From Colletes latitarsis (Eukaryota > Arthropoda > Insecta > Hymenoptera > Colletidae), in assembly GCF_051014445.1 (NCBI RefSeq), contig NC_135137.1, positions 32,179,501 to 32,243,500 on the forward strand: a stretch of DNA of 64,000 bases, written 5' to 3'. Below the pieces are notes generated by a model. It ran no database searches. It had not been told where the DNA came from and was given only the letters and a program-made list of their open reading frames with translations. Shown piece after piece: positions 12,070 through 23,900 of the stretch. The position numbers and the translations under genes are program-made. Position 1 is the stretch's first letter; every line of letters begins with the position of its first letter.

Positions 12070-12570
12070 TCGATCATTTTCTATTTTTACATATAAAATT
12101 AGCTCTTTTATTTAGCTTGTTGATACCCAACTGCAGACTTTTCTAGACATCATTTTGGGAGTTTATTTATTTAGGAAACTTCATTGTCATATTCGAGAGG
12201 AGACCAGCGGTATCAAATTTAGATAATAATATGTTAAACCATTTCGTTACCTTTTCGAATTTCTCTATTTACACGTCATCTAAATAAAAATTGAAATAAA
12301 TGTAGCTCAACGTTTAATCTGTTAAAGCCTAACTTTGGACTTTTCTAGCTCACTTCAAGCTTCAAATTTAAAAACTAATACCAAAAAACTATATTGAAAC
12401 AATTGAAACATAAACGAAATTTTCTCCCCATTACCGTTTGTTTACCTTGAGTCGAATTTTCTCTATTTACACACCATCTAAATTTTTATTAAGCGAAACA
12501 AAATTAGCTGGGTTTTTAACGCGTTGAGATCTAATATTGTGCGTTTCTGAGCGTCATTTTGGGAGTTTCT
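12070..12570. repeat. Degenerate tandem repeat, ~190-200 bp unit
   Basis: Related words recur at about 190-200-base steps: CTATTTTTACATATAAAATT near 12080, CTATTTACACGTCATCTAAA near 12266 and CTATTTACACACCATCTAAA near 12466. Associated words are AGCTC/AGCTGG and ACTTTTCTAG. CATTTTGGGAGTTT occurs at about 12150 and 12552. The copies are old and heavily diverged. Confidence 0.55.
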
Positions 12571-13365
12571 TGGACGCTGGAGTCCACTTGAGAAGCTTCT
12601 TCGTCGCGTTGGAAAGGCACCCCGTCGGTGATATGAACGCTCGGAGCAGCCCAAAGGCACCTGCGCGCTTCGGCCTATACCCGTCGGCATGTTACGCAAA
12701 GTGCCTGCCTACGTTTCACCGCATTTATTTAAACACGAGCTCTATCCGTCCCGTCGATTCGGTCCACGTGTGCACCGTCCACGCAACCTCGCGTCGGTGT
12801 ACAGCCAACACCGATCGCGGACATTTAAATATGTATCGCCGCTACGCGACAGGGCGTGGAACCTGTTACCGGTTCAAGTAGGCGGATTCGGTTTGGTCCA
12901 CGCGGATCGATCGAGACCTTTTCGAACGCGGACACTTTAAGAAATTGTTTCGCGACGCGTGGGCGGGACCGTCCGTGGATCCTGACAATTCGGGGATTCT
13001 CCACTTGTGTACAAAAGAAACGAAACAAACTGCATTTATTCTCAATTTTTCATAACACGTCGCTAAGTATCTTTGATTATATTTGAAAAAGCTATCAAGC
13101 ATCTACTATTAAGAAATATGCATTCTAACAGGGCTGGGGAAAATTTGAAACAATTTGATATAAAATAGTGAACATTGAAATATTTGCATAAGTAAATATT
13201 GTTTGGAAATACTATCTCATTAAATGTTTAAATTACGAGAAAATACTACTATTTACACTCGGGTTCACATATAGAAAATAGTGAACTAGAAATAAGGCAT
13301 ACAAATTTTAAAATTATAAACATATTTCGCAACTATTATTATGAATTTGACATATTTGATGAAAT
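12571..13365. other. Intergenic, CpG-rich patch at 12570-13020
   Basis: Open frames overlap on both strands (12537-12881 and 12856-13086 on +; 12825-13028 and 12866-13102 on -), as expected in CpG-rich DNA. None shows a recognisable domain. Confidence 0.5.
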
Positions 13366-13743
13366 ATTATTTTCCTATATTTTAGTGAAATACTTATTTC
13401 ACAATACTATTTCCATATGTAACTACAAAATAAAAATATTTACATTCTATTTGCTATTTTTCCACATGATTCTAACACCCCACAAAAGATCGTTAAAATC
13501 CAATGGAGTCTGCTTGTCGGATCGTTTCGTTGATTTATTACGTATAAATATTATTTTCCTATATTTTAGTGAAACACTTATTTCACAATACTATTTCCAT
13601 ATGTAACTACAAAATAAAAATATTTACATTCTATTTGCTATTTTTCCACATGATTCAAACACCCTACGAGAGATCGTTAAAATCCAAGCGGAGTCCTCTG
13701 CTTGTCGGATGGTTTCGTTGTTTTATTTCGTATAAATTATTGG
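13366..13743. repeat. Two-copy tandem duplication, ~183 bp unit
   Basis: The block from TTATTTTCCTATATTTTAGT to GTTTATTACGTATAAAT-like sequence appears twice, offset by about 183 bases (starts near 13369 and 13552). The copies are nearly identical except for a small expansion, CCAAGCGGAGTCC against CCAATGGAGTC. The similarity suggests a recent duplication. The matching frames at 13385 and 13569 are a by-product of it. Confidence 0.92.
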
Positions 13744-14436
13744 CAACTGGTTCGAGCACCGATCAAAAACAAATGTTTCAATTAGAGCGATTTTGTCTCC
13801 GTTTCCGTGTTAATGGTATCGCGTGACAGCGTTCGATGAACGACCCTAACGACGTACGGGAACATGCGACTTCTCCGTGCGTTTCGGTGGGAGTCTACGC
13901 GCCTCGTCGAGGCTGTAAAACAAAGATCGGCAATTGGAAAAATTATTAACGTGTTCTTTATCATCGCGGTCACGCAGACGTTTGATAGTCCTGCGGGGGT
14001 TGGCGAAAAAGGAGGACGGGAGGCGTTAATACACGATCGAACAGCACGCACGCGTCGTGTAGTGTCGTGTAATGGTGATCTACAAATCATACGGCGGTGC
14101 CTTAACCGTATTTATTGGCCAAGATATTTTTCCATCGGCGCGACAAGGTGGACTGACTTATTGGTACCGGTCAGGGATTCGTTGTCACGCGACTGTTTTC
14201 GAAACGCCGTGCACCGTGTATTTTTAAGCAATCCGTCGATCCCGAAAGGTTTATTGCCGTCGCCATTGTTATCGAAACGCGTGCGTTTTAAGATTAATCT
14301 CGGGGTAGGGTGGAATGGATTTAATTCCAGTAACGAAACGGGAGACGATATTGTTAAATATATACGAAAGAAGTAAATTACGATACGTAAAAAGTGTGAC
14401 AAATGTCTCAAAGTAAATCTTTTTTGCATTGATTAA
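13744..14436. other. Intergenic, GC-rich patch, no gene supported
   Basis: A 170-codon + frame at 13864-14376 and - frames across the same bases cover a CpG-rich patch. The predicted protein has no recognised domain and no codon pattern or splice context that would single it out. Confidence 0.45.
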
Positions 14437-14580
14437 CACTAGAACTACCGACAATTATGGTGTACTTATTTGTACCATAGAAATTAAAACGATGGTTTTG
14501 CAAAAATCCAGTCGAGTAAATTTGTAACAATTTTTATTAGAAGTTACGAATCATTCTGGCCATTTCCAGTAGTTCTAGCG
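14437..14580. mobile_element. piggyBac-like MITE, complete
   Basis: The left end CACTAGAACTACCG, next to TTAA at 14433-14436, faces the right end CCAGTAGTTCTAGCG, next to TTGA (a mutated TTAA) at 14581. The inverted ends read C.CTAGAACTAC. A sister end at 46018 starts CCCTAGAA, the terminus typical of piggyBac elements, which always target TTAA. At 144 bases it has no coding capacity. Relatives lie at 17020, 30396 and 46018. Confidence 0.8.
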
Positions 14581-14989
14581 TTGAATACATTTGGTACGAG
14601 TACTTGGTACTGTAATCGTTTTGTAAAGACGTTATTAAATCGACCTGTTATGTCTTTTACTGGCAACCCTTCGATCCAGTTTACTTCACGTACCTTCTAT
14701 GGGACTCGAGACAGGCGAGATTGCCAAGAACATAGGTTTCACGAACGGTTAATCGATCCTTTACGAGAAAGCATGTTTGGTATCGTTATGTCCATTGTCT
14801 TATCATTCGACTGCGAATCTTTGTGCAAATTCTTGTTTTCATTAATAGAATTGAGATTCACTTGTCAAATCAATTAACTCCATAAAACAAAAAGTGGAAA
14901 TTTATTGTGAATATAAAAAGTTAAGACTCGATCAAAGGCTCTAGTACTAAAATTTTAAAAAATTCAAAAAATACATCGATTTGGCTGGT
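14581..14989. other. Intergenic, no gene seen
   Basis: A 98-codon + frame (14581-14877) begins in the MITE flank. I see no domain in it. Confidence 0.45.
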
Positions 14990-15062
14990 GAATGACTCAA
15001 TTAATGGGAGTTTTACAAAGGGTTGTTTCAACCTCTAAATATAATAATTCGTATCTTACAGG
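14990..15062 (-). repeat. Dispersed hairpin repeat, inverted copy
   Basis: Read on the - strand this gives AATTATTATATTTAGAGGTT, followed by GAAACAACCCTTTGTAAA and ATTAATTG. That is the same word order as the + strand copies at 17518, 22076 and 22184. The GGTTG...CAACC core can form a small stem. Confidence 0.65.
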
Positions 15063-16924
15063 TTTTGTATATCAAGTGCATTCTGTAGTTCATTGAAAAT
15101 TATAATTTCCCATAAATATCCACACTCTATGTATTATCAAAAATAAATCATTCAAACAGTAATTGCAACCACACAGGATACGAGCAAAAGTAAATGTAAA
15201 AAGGAAGAAACAAAGGAACAAATCTAAATAATACTTCAGAACAAGAGTTACTTGAACATTTACGTAAGAGAAAAGTTGCTTGCGCAACTAAAAATATAAT
15301 TTCTTATTACAATCGCCCTTTTCTTCGACTTGGCGCAGTAATAATTCAACCGCAGAAACATAGAAATCTCGGTGGATGTAATTAATTAATCGAGCTGCAA
15401 CGGTTGGAAACTTAATTAATAAACTTCGATAAAATTGATTAACGTTTCGCGCCATTAATTTTACGCGAGACGCTTAGCTGACCGGTCGCCTAATACGGTA
15501 ACAAGGATACTTATTAACGCCTTTTATTGGCATTTTGCAACGTTAATCGCGCCCGGAGCTCGCGTTATCACGATTAAAGGAAAAAGTGGCAGCCATGAAC
15601 TTTTGCTTGTCCCGCTCCTTCTTCGATATTCATCATTTACGTCCGTGAATGGCGCTCCCGCGTCGATTCTGATGACGATAGTTCAGGAATCGAGCTAATA
15701 AAGTCAACCGCGAAGTCCGAGATAACCTTTTCTATCCGCGCCTGTCGCCGCAGTTCCTCGAATCAACGTGTCATTCTCGCGGGATAATTGGCAAGTCATC
15801 AGCGATACGTGATTACAAAGTATGGCTGTTTCGATGTTTAAATGTTAATTTGTCCACAATGTCTCGAACCAGCTACGGATTCGATGATAATCGGTCACCC
15901 ATAATTGCGAAACTCGTTACAAAATGCCGCGTAATTCGTAATTGAGACAACCATCTTTGGAGAACGATCATTCCTCGTTGACAACATCGAATAAGATTTG
16001 CTCCATCTGGCTATCGTTCTCGAGAAAAATTACTCGAAATTATTAATCACCAGCCAAATCGTATCAATTATAAAATCAATTATAAATATTTCTACTATCA
16101 GACGTTCCTGCATTAAAAACAAAAATCGTTTATGTAATTTCTCGATTGGACCCGAATTTCAGATACATTTTTAATTATTACCAAGTGTTTCATTCCATAC
16201 CATAGTCTTGTATGTATCCGACACAAACTGGCATTTCGTATACGTGCGCTTTCTCCAAATATAATTGAGATAATTACACGAACGGTTACAAAAATGACCA
16301 GATTCGCCGCATGGAAATTTACATAAGAATCTCGTAATTTGCCATTTGTACTCTGTAACCATCGGTGAGGGACTGAGGCCGCCATTTCGAGGACTGTTTC
16401 GAGTCGTCGAAACAAAGGTCGCGTGTTGTGAGGAACAAAGAGCATGGGCCACGCGATGGCCCAATTATGTTCGCGTCGGTTCCCGGTTCTTTCGTCTAAC
16501 AAGTTCACTTATCGCGTTGCACCTGCTGGTTGCTTTGAACCTGCGTCCGCTGTGGGTTATAGCCGTCGACCGCCTACGAGGATCCGATCCTGTAGGTTCC
16601 CCGAGATGATTGGTGCTGTGCCGCGTATCCCGATCCATACACGCGGACAGCATTAGCATAACACGATCTAATTGATGCTGGTCGTATTATGCAGTTCGCC
16701 ACTCGCCGTGGCATTCGGTGCATTGCGCGTGCAGCTAGACGCATTGTTCCCGAGAACGAATTGCATTCGAAGAAAACGTGCCAGATTAACCCTAAACCGC
16801 GATCTTCCTGCAACTCGCATACTTGAGTAATTCGTGAGTATCTACACTAACGATATGTATTTCATAACTGGATTGATGTTTGTGCATTCATGGGAAATTT
16901 TAGTATTCAAAAAACTGCAGAATG
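15063..16924. other. Intergenic with homeodomain-site-rich island
   Basis: At 15370-15620 the sequence is dense in TTAATTAA, ATTAATTTTACG and CCTTTTATTGGC words embedded in CpG-rich DNA, which fits a developmental enhancer. At 16340-16800 a CpG-rich patch gives overlapping frames on both strands with no domain. No gene is supported. Confidence 0.4.
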
Positions 16925-17018
16925 CACTTAACGATAGAATTAGAATTTTTGAATATATGAAATATAATTTTCAAGGTTGTGTGATACTGTAAATCTTTTG
17001 GTAAAGTGGTAAATATTA
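16925..17018 (-). repeat. Dispersed repeat fragment, related to 30534-30640
   Basis: On the - strand this reads TTAATATTTACCACTTTACC, AAAAGATTTACAG and CACACAACCTTGAAAATTAT. It parallels 30534-30620 immediately beside a MITE end in both places. So the MITE and this repeat travel together or share a common larger parent. Confidence 0.6.
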
Positions 17019-17019
17019 A

Positions 17020-17505
17020 CGCTAGAACTATCGACAATTATAATGTGTTCATTACTTGTACTTGTGCGAGATTCGATGGAACTATTTCCGAGTCGACATG
17101 TCTCTGCATGCGGATGGATGATGATTTCGGAGTCAGGGTCGTGGACCACTGGCGTACGAAGAGGAAAGATGAGGTACAAAATATCACTACCGATATCACT
17201 AGTGGAATAGAAATCACAGTTTATTTCGAGTAGTCCGGTCAGAGACGATACGACAACTGAGCTCAGTATCGAAGCGTTTCGGCTCGGTTCGATTCGAAAC
17301 CGGGAGCAAAAAATTTGTTTACTGGTCTAACCGTCTCGCGCGTCGCGTCCTTTCTTGTCTTAATAACGGCGAATCCGAAACAGTACTAGAAAAATTAAAA
17401 CGATAAATATGTGAAGAAATACAGTAAGTTTTCAAAAATTCAGTCGAAGTTTTACAAGTTTTATTAGAAATTACGGATGAGTTATTTTGACTGTTTTGAT
17501 AGAAA
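17020..17505. mobile_element. piggyBac-like MITE interrupted by another insertion
   Basis: The left end CGCTAGAACTATCG follows TTAA at 17016-17019. The body is homologous to 14437-14580: ACAATTATAATGTGTTCATT on the left, then ATTAAAACGATAAAT and TTATTAGAAATTACGGATGA on the right. It is split by a 321-base insertion (17062-17382). The right terminus is eroded, so the end given is approximate. Confidence 0.7.
17062..17382. mobile_element. Nested insertion, 321 bp, GTAC target duplication
   Basis: This block is the second copy of the 4283-4634 repeat and lies inside a MITE. GTAC occurs at 17058-17061 and again at 17383-17386. Removing the block and one GTAC restores the uninterrupted MITE order seen at 14437-14580. 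The ends are weakly inverted: TTGTGCGAGATTCG at left, TGTTTCGGATTCG on the reverse complement at right. It is probably a small TIR element with a 4-base duplication. No transposase is encoded. Confidence 0.72.
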
Positions 17506-17517
17506 TACTTTGATGAA

Positions 17518-17610
17518 ATACTTAAAATAGGATACGAATTATTATATTTAGGGGTTCAGACAACCCTCTACAAAGCTCTCAATTCATTAATTCTACTGAT
17601 GAAAATCTGC
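17518..17610 (+). repeat. Dispersed hairpin repeat copy
   Basis: CTTAAAATAGGATACGAATT, ATTTAGGGGTTCAGACAACC and CTCTACAAAGCTC occur in the order shared with 22076-22148 and, partly, 23812-23900. Confidence 0.7.
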
Positions 17611-19275
17611 AGTCTATTCATAATACATAAAATGTCATAACTGGTACGTACGTTGTATTTACATTAATTCAGTTCAACACTGTTAACGTTTCGATGAAAT
17701 TTCGAACCCTTTTTGGAACGTGTTTTCTTCGTCTCCGCGAGGAATAATTTATTCCACAATTAATTACCTCTTAACTTTCCGAAGGGCGGACCTCCGGGTT
17801 CATTTCGATCAGAATCTGAGTTTCGTTATTTTACATTCCAGTGTAAGATTTTCGATTAAATTTTCGTGGCAGTTTGTAACCGCTAGAGTTCATTTATTAG
17901 ATTACTCGGTCGCGGTTAATGGTTAATTAATACTCGGGGCTCTATCTCCGTGTTTCGTAATTACCTGTTCTTATTGATTATAATCGATCGATTTCCGTTC
18001 GTGTATGTATTAAATATTTATTAAAACGGTTAACTAAATTAAATGCAGAGCAAAAGGTCGCAAAAAATCCGAGCAACATGTTCATATAATTTGCTTACAT
18101 TAAAATTCATGAATGAAATAATACGTTAAATCAGATAAGCGGTACGCGAGAAATATATAACTACAGTTATTAAACTTCGATGAACGATTAGTAAAATTTG
18201 TCTACGTTAATAATTTACTTTGTTGACAATATTGTTCTTTTTCTGATAAAAAATTAAGACAGTTGCTGCATACTTTGTAATTGTTGTTACTGTTCCCTAT
18301 AGTTTTCTGAGAATTTTGAAATTACACGCAACATTAATTCTTTTATTTTGCAAAAGAACTACGGGAAGTGTACTAGAAAGCATTTCTAGACGCAAAAACG
18401 AGAAACGCAAGCTCGTTAGCCGCGAGATACGTAATTTCCAACACTCCCCTAATCTCGATTCGGCCAAATTAATTTAACCTATATTTTCTACGTGCCGATA
18501 TTCACCATCCGTGCCACGCAACCCGTGCTTCAGAAACGCCGTAAAATATTATCCTTTTGACAGAAACCGTACAACCGAAAGCTAATAAATCAATCCAATT
18601 AATGACTGCGGGCATTGCACCATCCGGCTCAGCTCTCTTCGGACGCGTGGCGATCAAAAAGATAGATCTACGCCACCAGCAAATAATGTAACGTATGAAT
18701 ATTTATTATGCCGCGTCGTCCCGCGCGTTGACGTCGCCGATGGAATCGCGTCGCCAACAAAATCGCCGTACGCGACAAAAAATCGCGACAAAGAAGATGA
18801 TTTAGCGGTGTTTAGTGATTTAATGCCTCGTACTTCCGACGCCGCGTCTCCGTTCTGATTGGATATTGGACGTATCAAAAACGTCGCGGAACATTTTCCA
18901 TCGGAAACGAAGCCGACGGTGAAAGCCGCAGCAAGGATCTATCGAGCTGACTATAAATAACGCCGCTGTTATTGCGGGCACTGAAAATTATTTTCTGGAT
19001 TAAACGAGAGAGACAAGCAATACGTTTCGTTCTTGCACCATTAGGGGCTCTAGCGAGGTAGATAGGAGCAAATAGGCGCGAGCAGCAGCGTTTTTGTCGA
19101 CGGAATGCGGTCCGCGACAAAGGAAATCGTGAAATCGTGCTTTCGCAGAAGAAAGGAAATGCTCGCGACACGGTCGACATTGATTTGGCGCGTTACGGTT
19201 TCGGGAAAACGTTTACTTTTTGACGAGCCTCGTTAACGGACAAAATAAACTCAGATTTTCATAATCAAATTTTAA
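17611..19275. other. Intergenic, CpG-rich island 18370-19200
   Basis: The left part is AT-rich. From 18370 the sequence is CpG-rich, with - strand frames at 18654-18878 and 18875-19180 that have no recognised domain. No gene is supported. Confidence 0.45.
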
Positions 19276-19592
19276 TATAGTCCGGGCCACGATATAGCGA
19301 GGTAAACTAAACTCTTGAGGGTTGGAACCGACTACTGGTGCGACACTTAGGGCCTTTCTGAATGTCTTTCTGTGTCTGTAATTACACTACCTTTTTTCAT
19401 TTTGATCTTTGTCTGTTACGATACCTCTAAAAATGGCGACACTAGATAAAACATTTCTTCGTACGGCTCTGACTATGGTCTAAGGCCCTTAGCTGCTCGT
19501 ATTTCTGTCAGTTCACTTATTCCAGGAGCTGAAATGCGTAAACTTTGACACGTACTAGTTTACGACCTCGCTATATCGTGTCCCGAACTATA
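19276..19592. mobile_element. 317-bp MITE with ~36-bp inverted ends
   Basis: The left end TATAGTCCGGGCCACGATAT and the reverse complement of the right end TATAGTTCGGGACACGATAT continue to match through AGCGAGGT and AAACTA. A TA duplication fits a Tc1/mariner-type insertion. An inner inverted pair, CTTAGGGCC near 19346 and GGCCCTTAG near 19483, also exists. It has no coding capacity. I see only this copy in the window. Confidence 0.85.
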
Positions 19593-22075
19593 CAATTGTA
19601 GATTTCCAATTTTCAAGTAAAATTATATTGCAAGAAAGTATCGATTGTTTAGAGTTTTGTAACAGATCGATACGTTGTTGCTTTCCAACGATGGAAAATT
19701 GTTTCGTGTGATCGAGATTCGAAAAAATTGGTAAATTTATTATTACTGAAAACGAGCACCGGTTGGACGTTGACCGCGGGACATGAACGATCGTTGCAGG
19801 AAATCGATGTTTTCCCAGACGTCGCCGTGATCGAAGTCGAACACAGACGGGACAAGTACTTCCTAATCTGTAGCTAATCGAAATTGTAAAGAGGGAATTG
19901 TTGGAATAAATCGGTCCACCTTGTAGACACTTTGTCAATGCGCCGTGGAATAAATTGCGGCCGTTCGTCGACTGCAAATCAAGTAGATCCAACGCGACCG
20001 CGTATATTTCATCAAGTCTCGTTTAATAATTATTATGCGCATAAACGTTGCCTTTCGGCGACGAATTATCATCCCGTAAACCTGTATTTTAACGAACAGA
20101 AACTGATCGGTTGGCCGTTGACCCGGGAGCCGAAAATAGACCCACTTTGTGGCCCGTATCGGAGCGATTCTTAATTTTATTCGATCGACAACGAACGAAT
20201 TAATAACACTGACGTTCGAATCAAAATGTTTGGAAATAATTCACCGTTGACGAGCGAGAATTAAAACGAATATTTCATTTGTTGCTGGATAAGGATGCAA
20301 ATTTTAATGCGTATAAATTATCGGCGACGTAATTTGAATATCTCGCAAGATTTTAAGGAACGATTGGACTATTTGTATCCGCTATAAACAAAATTGTTAT
20401 CGAAAGGAATAGGATTTTAAATTAAATTGTCAAACGTTTTACGATTTAATAATTTAAAATCAGCTCGTTAGACGATCGCGAGTTATAATTATAGATCAGC
20501 CGCTTCGGATTTAAGAGTTTTACATACGTGTTTATCTTCGATTGGAAAAAAGGAACGCGACGATGGTTCGTGTTGTTGTCCACCCGGGAGAGAATAATGA
20601 AGCAATAGCGTTCCTAGTGTATAATTAATGCTCGTTCTGACGGTCATGAAACGTTAATTATGGCGTTTACTCGCCAAGTATCGGAGAACCCCCATTTGTA
20701 TTGCATTACGAGATGTCTGATTGATAAATTCGAAACTGAACCCGAGTCGCTCTTGCCGTTTAACATTGTAACGCAGGCCCGTAGCTTTGCTCCCTTGCGC
20801 AATAGATCGTTCATACACGTGCGCGAGAACGCTATGAAAACGTCCCAGCTGACATTTTCTCTGACTAATAGCGATTGGATCTTCAACAGTAACAAACGCA
20901 GGCGAATCTCTTTGAAATCTTTCAACCCTGCGCGGCATTTCGACTCGCGACAAAGGTTCGCAATTCATTTTCAACGAAACGATCGAGATTTCGACGAAAT
21001 AATATTTGTTCATTCGAGACAAGATAAAAATTAATTTGAGTAAAGACAAACATATGTTGGAAACGATTCGTTTTAGAAAATTACGAATTTGTACGACAGA
21101 TAATTCTTCACCTCGTTGCCTCACGTTTCACTTTCTTAATGTATTTTTTTCACACAACGAGATGCAAATTAATCGCACGTAAATATTTGATACACGACAC
21201 GTACATGTCTCGTGAAATTACGATAAGCTTTCCGACACTGAAGGATGTTTTCCATGTGTACAAACTAATTGCTACAGAGTTTCACGATTGTCCAGTTACG
21301 GTTCGAAGATAGAACAGGACGTTGTCCGATCGATCAAACTCTGCGAAACCTCGGTTCGACAAACTTGTGTTACTTTGCATATTGCAAATGTTTCTTTCGC
21401 AGGACTTCACTTTCGCATTCCGATTGTACGATTCATAGATTTGGGGAATTAAAATTCTCTTGGATCGGGAGAGGTTGTGTAGAAACAGAAAAAATTCGAA
21501 ATATATGCGTCAAGGATCTACGCGCGTGAAATACAAGTTATAATTACGAGGTTTGGTATCCCAAATTAAGGACTATTTTAAAATAATACGAGCGACTTAA
21601 TCCTCGTTGAGTATGCACTTGATTCTATTCTAAGAAAATCGAAAATTTTTAATATTTACTTTTGTGAAGAGCTCAGAATAATTAGTCAAGCTTCATCTTG
21701 AGAACGTTCCTCTTCGCTATAATACATTTTAACTCTCATAGTCGAATGATCATAAATAATTAGTCGAAATTAAAGCCCACTTGAAAACAAAGGATATGCT
21801 TTGAAAGTATCAAAATACTCTCATCAAAGTCTCTGCTGGGAGTTTTATCTCTTCTAAAAATAATTAACTGCAGTTACAGACCTCATCGTTTTTAATTAAA
21901 AAGCACTTGAAGAGAAGATTTGTTCTATAAAAAAATATTTAAATATGTTAGTCTCTCTTATAGTCTTTGATCTGAAAATGTCTTTCTTATAAAGCGACAT
22001 AAATCTATAATTTAGTTATTAGACTATTTATAGTCTATAACTGCACTTAATATGTAAAAATATAAGAAATATTTA
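19593..22075. other. Intergenic, no gene supported
   Basis: GC content varies. Frames of 134 and 156 codons on the - strand (19588-19992, 20654-21124) and 124 codons on + (20660-21034) overlap each other and lack domains. No RNA gene is recognised. Confidence 0.45.
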
Positions 22076-22965
22076 AAATATGATACAAATTATTTTATTT
22101 AGGGGTTGAGACAACCCTCTACAAAGCTCCCATTTTATCAATTCTAGTAAGGGGGTTTCCCATTTGAGCACTGTGGAAAATTTTGCACAACACTTAAAGT
22201 AAGATACGAATTATTATATTTAGGGGTTGATTCACAGTCTAGTTATGATAGTTATTTACAAGTACAGAACATCTCAGAAGGAGGGAATATACTTTAAAAA
22301 TGTTACAAAACTGAAATTTATTTATCATGTACACTCAGACATACTTCACTTTAATAACGAGGATATTTATAAGTGGAAGTTTTTTCTAGAAAAATTGAAG
22401 AATTGATAACACAAATATCAACTACCCTAGTACGAAATTTATTCTACGCATAATTATGGAGTTAATAATCTGAAGATAAAATACACCTAGTTCCAAAAAA
22501 AAGTATTAAAATACAGTCATCAAGACTCTTTTACAATCTTCATAAATCTATAATCCAATTATGATAGGTACTTTAAAGTGCAGAAAATTTTAGAAGAAGG
22601 GGATATATCCTAAAAAACTCAGACACATTTTATTTTACCGATGAGAACACTTACAACAGGAAGTTTATACTAACAAAATTTAAGAATTGAAAATACAAAT
22701 ATCAACTACCCTCTAGCCATAGAGTTAACAATCTGGAAATAAAATATACCTCGTTCCAAAGAAAAAAACAAGAATATTAAAATACAGTCATCAAGTCTCT
22801 TTTACAATCTTTAGAATCGAGAATACAAATATCAACAACCCCCTCCCCAGTAACAAAATTAATTCCAACGTTTCAACAACAAAGTATTTACTCTCATACT
22901 TAACAATCCAAAGATAAAATGCATCTTGAGTCGTAAGAAAAAAAAAAAAAGAGAATAAAGTATAT
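22076..22965 (+). repeat. Degenerate repeats with hairpin-repeat copies
   Basis: Two copies of the hairpin repeat (GATACGAATTATTATATTTA and GGGGTTGAGACAACCC type) start at about 22076 and 22184. After them, two related blocks of about 290 bases follow, aligned by CAAATATCAACTACCCT near 22411 and 22698, with a partial third near 22826. ACAGTCATCAAG occurs twice, at 22513 and 22785. Everything is AT-rich and non-coding. Confidence 0.6.
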
Positions 22966-22989
22966 TCATCAAGGCTGTTGCAGCGTTGG

Positions 22990-23760
22990 TCGTAAGTAAG
23001 TGCGTTCCGCCTACGGGAGGACTAATAGTCGAGCTACGAGACTAATTATTTCGAATTAAGAGGCACGCCCTAGACAAGCATTGAAATCACCGTCGAGCAC
23101 GCATCCGGGGCAACGGGTACGCCGAGGGTTCGGGCGTTACAGTAGTTCGTGCATCGTATATCACCGTAACGCTCGTCGCGGACACGTTCCAGGACTGTAA
23201 AAACTTTTTTCCCCCGGCGCACACACGCGCGTGTACGTGTTTCGTGCGGGTGTGCGAAACGTGCTGCTCACACAGCCGCTCTTACGATCGGCTTTTCGGT
23301 CCCGTTAGCTTGAACCCTCTGGACCGGACTCTCGCCTCTTGGCCACGAGCATGTGTGTGCACAGGCTACGTATCCTGTACACACGCACGCGTTCCACCGT
23401 GTTCGCGGCCTTCACACCGGCAAAACGATAAACGGCCGATTCACTCGTCCGCTCAAATTAACGGTGAACATCATTGTTGTCGAACGATCCCGCCTCCTCC
23501 TCCTCCCCCTCGCTTTTTCATCGTCGCTTTTATTTGCCGAAGGTCTCGAGCCATTAGCGACGGCGGATCGAGGAGGAAATCGTTTATCTTCGAGAGCCTC
23601 GTAATTAGAGAACCCGCGATCCGAGTTCCCTCGCGAGTTCCGCGAAGTTTCGACTTGTAAAATGCGGCCAACGCGCGAAACGCTGTTTTCGGAGGATCCA
23701 GGGTCTACGAGATCGAGATCTGCCCGGAGATCGTCGGTGGTGCTTGCAGACAGGGACTGC
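22990..23760. promoter_or_regulatory. CpG-rich island, promoter-like
   Basis: A sharp island begins at about 22990 with GGTCGTAAGTAAGTGCG and holds CACACACGCGCGTGTACGTG at 23221-23240, plus CCGCCTCCTCCTCCTCCCCC near 23490. It is much richer in GC and CpG than its flanks. Open frames appear on both strands (138 codons on +, 66 on -) without domains. It could be a promoter with an untranslated first exon, or an enhancer. Its distance to the TfAP-2 start (12 kb) permits an upstream alternative first exon but does not prove one. Confidence 0.35.
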
Positions 23761-23811
23761 GAACGTCCATCGATCTTTGAATGAAATTTAAATTTTCAAA
23801 CATTACAGAAT

Positions 23812-23900
23812 GCACTTAATATACAATATACGAATTACTATATTTGCTTTGTAGAGACGAAGCTTCTATTTCATTAATTTAATCTTAAAAAAATCTGCGA
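23812..23900 (+). repeat. Dispersed hairpin repeat, diverged copy
   Basis: TGCACTTAATATACAATATA, CGAATTACTATATTTG, TTCATTAATTTAATC and AAAAATCTGCGATCTAT parallel 17518-17620. Confidence 0.5.

Noticed and set aside
13864..14376. 170-codon + strand frame
   Set aside because: CpG-rich patch, no domain, with opposing frames of over 100 codons on the - strand.
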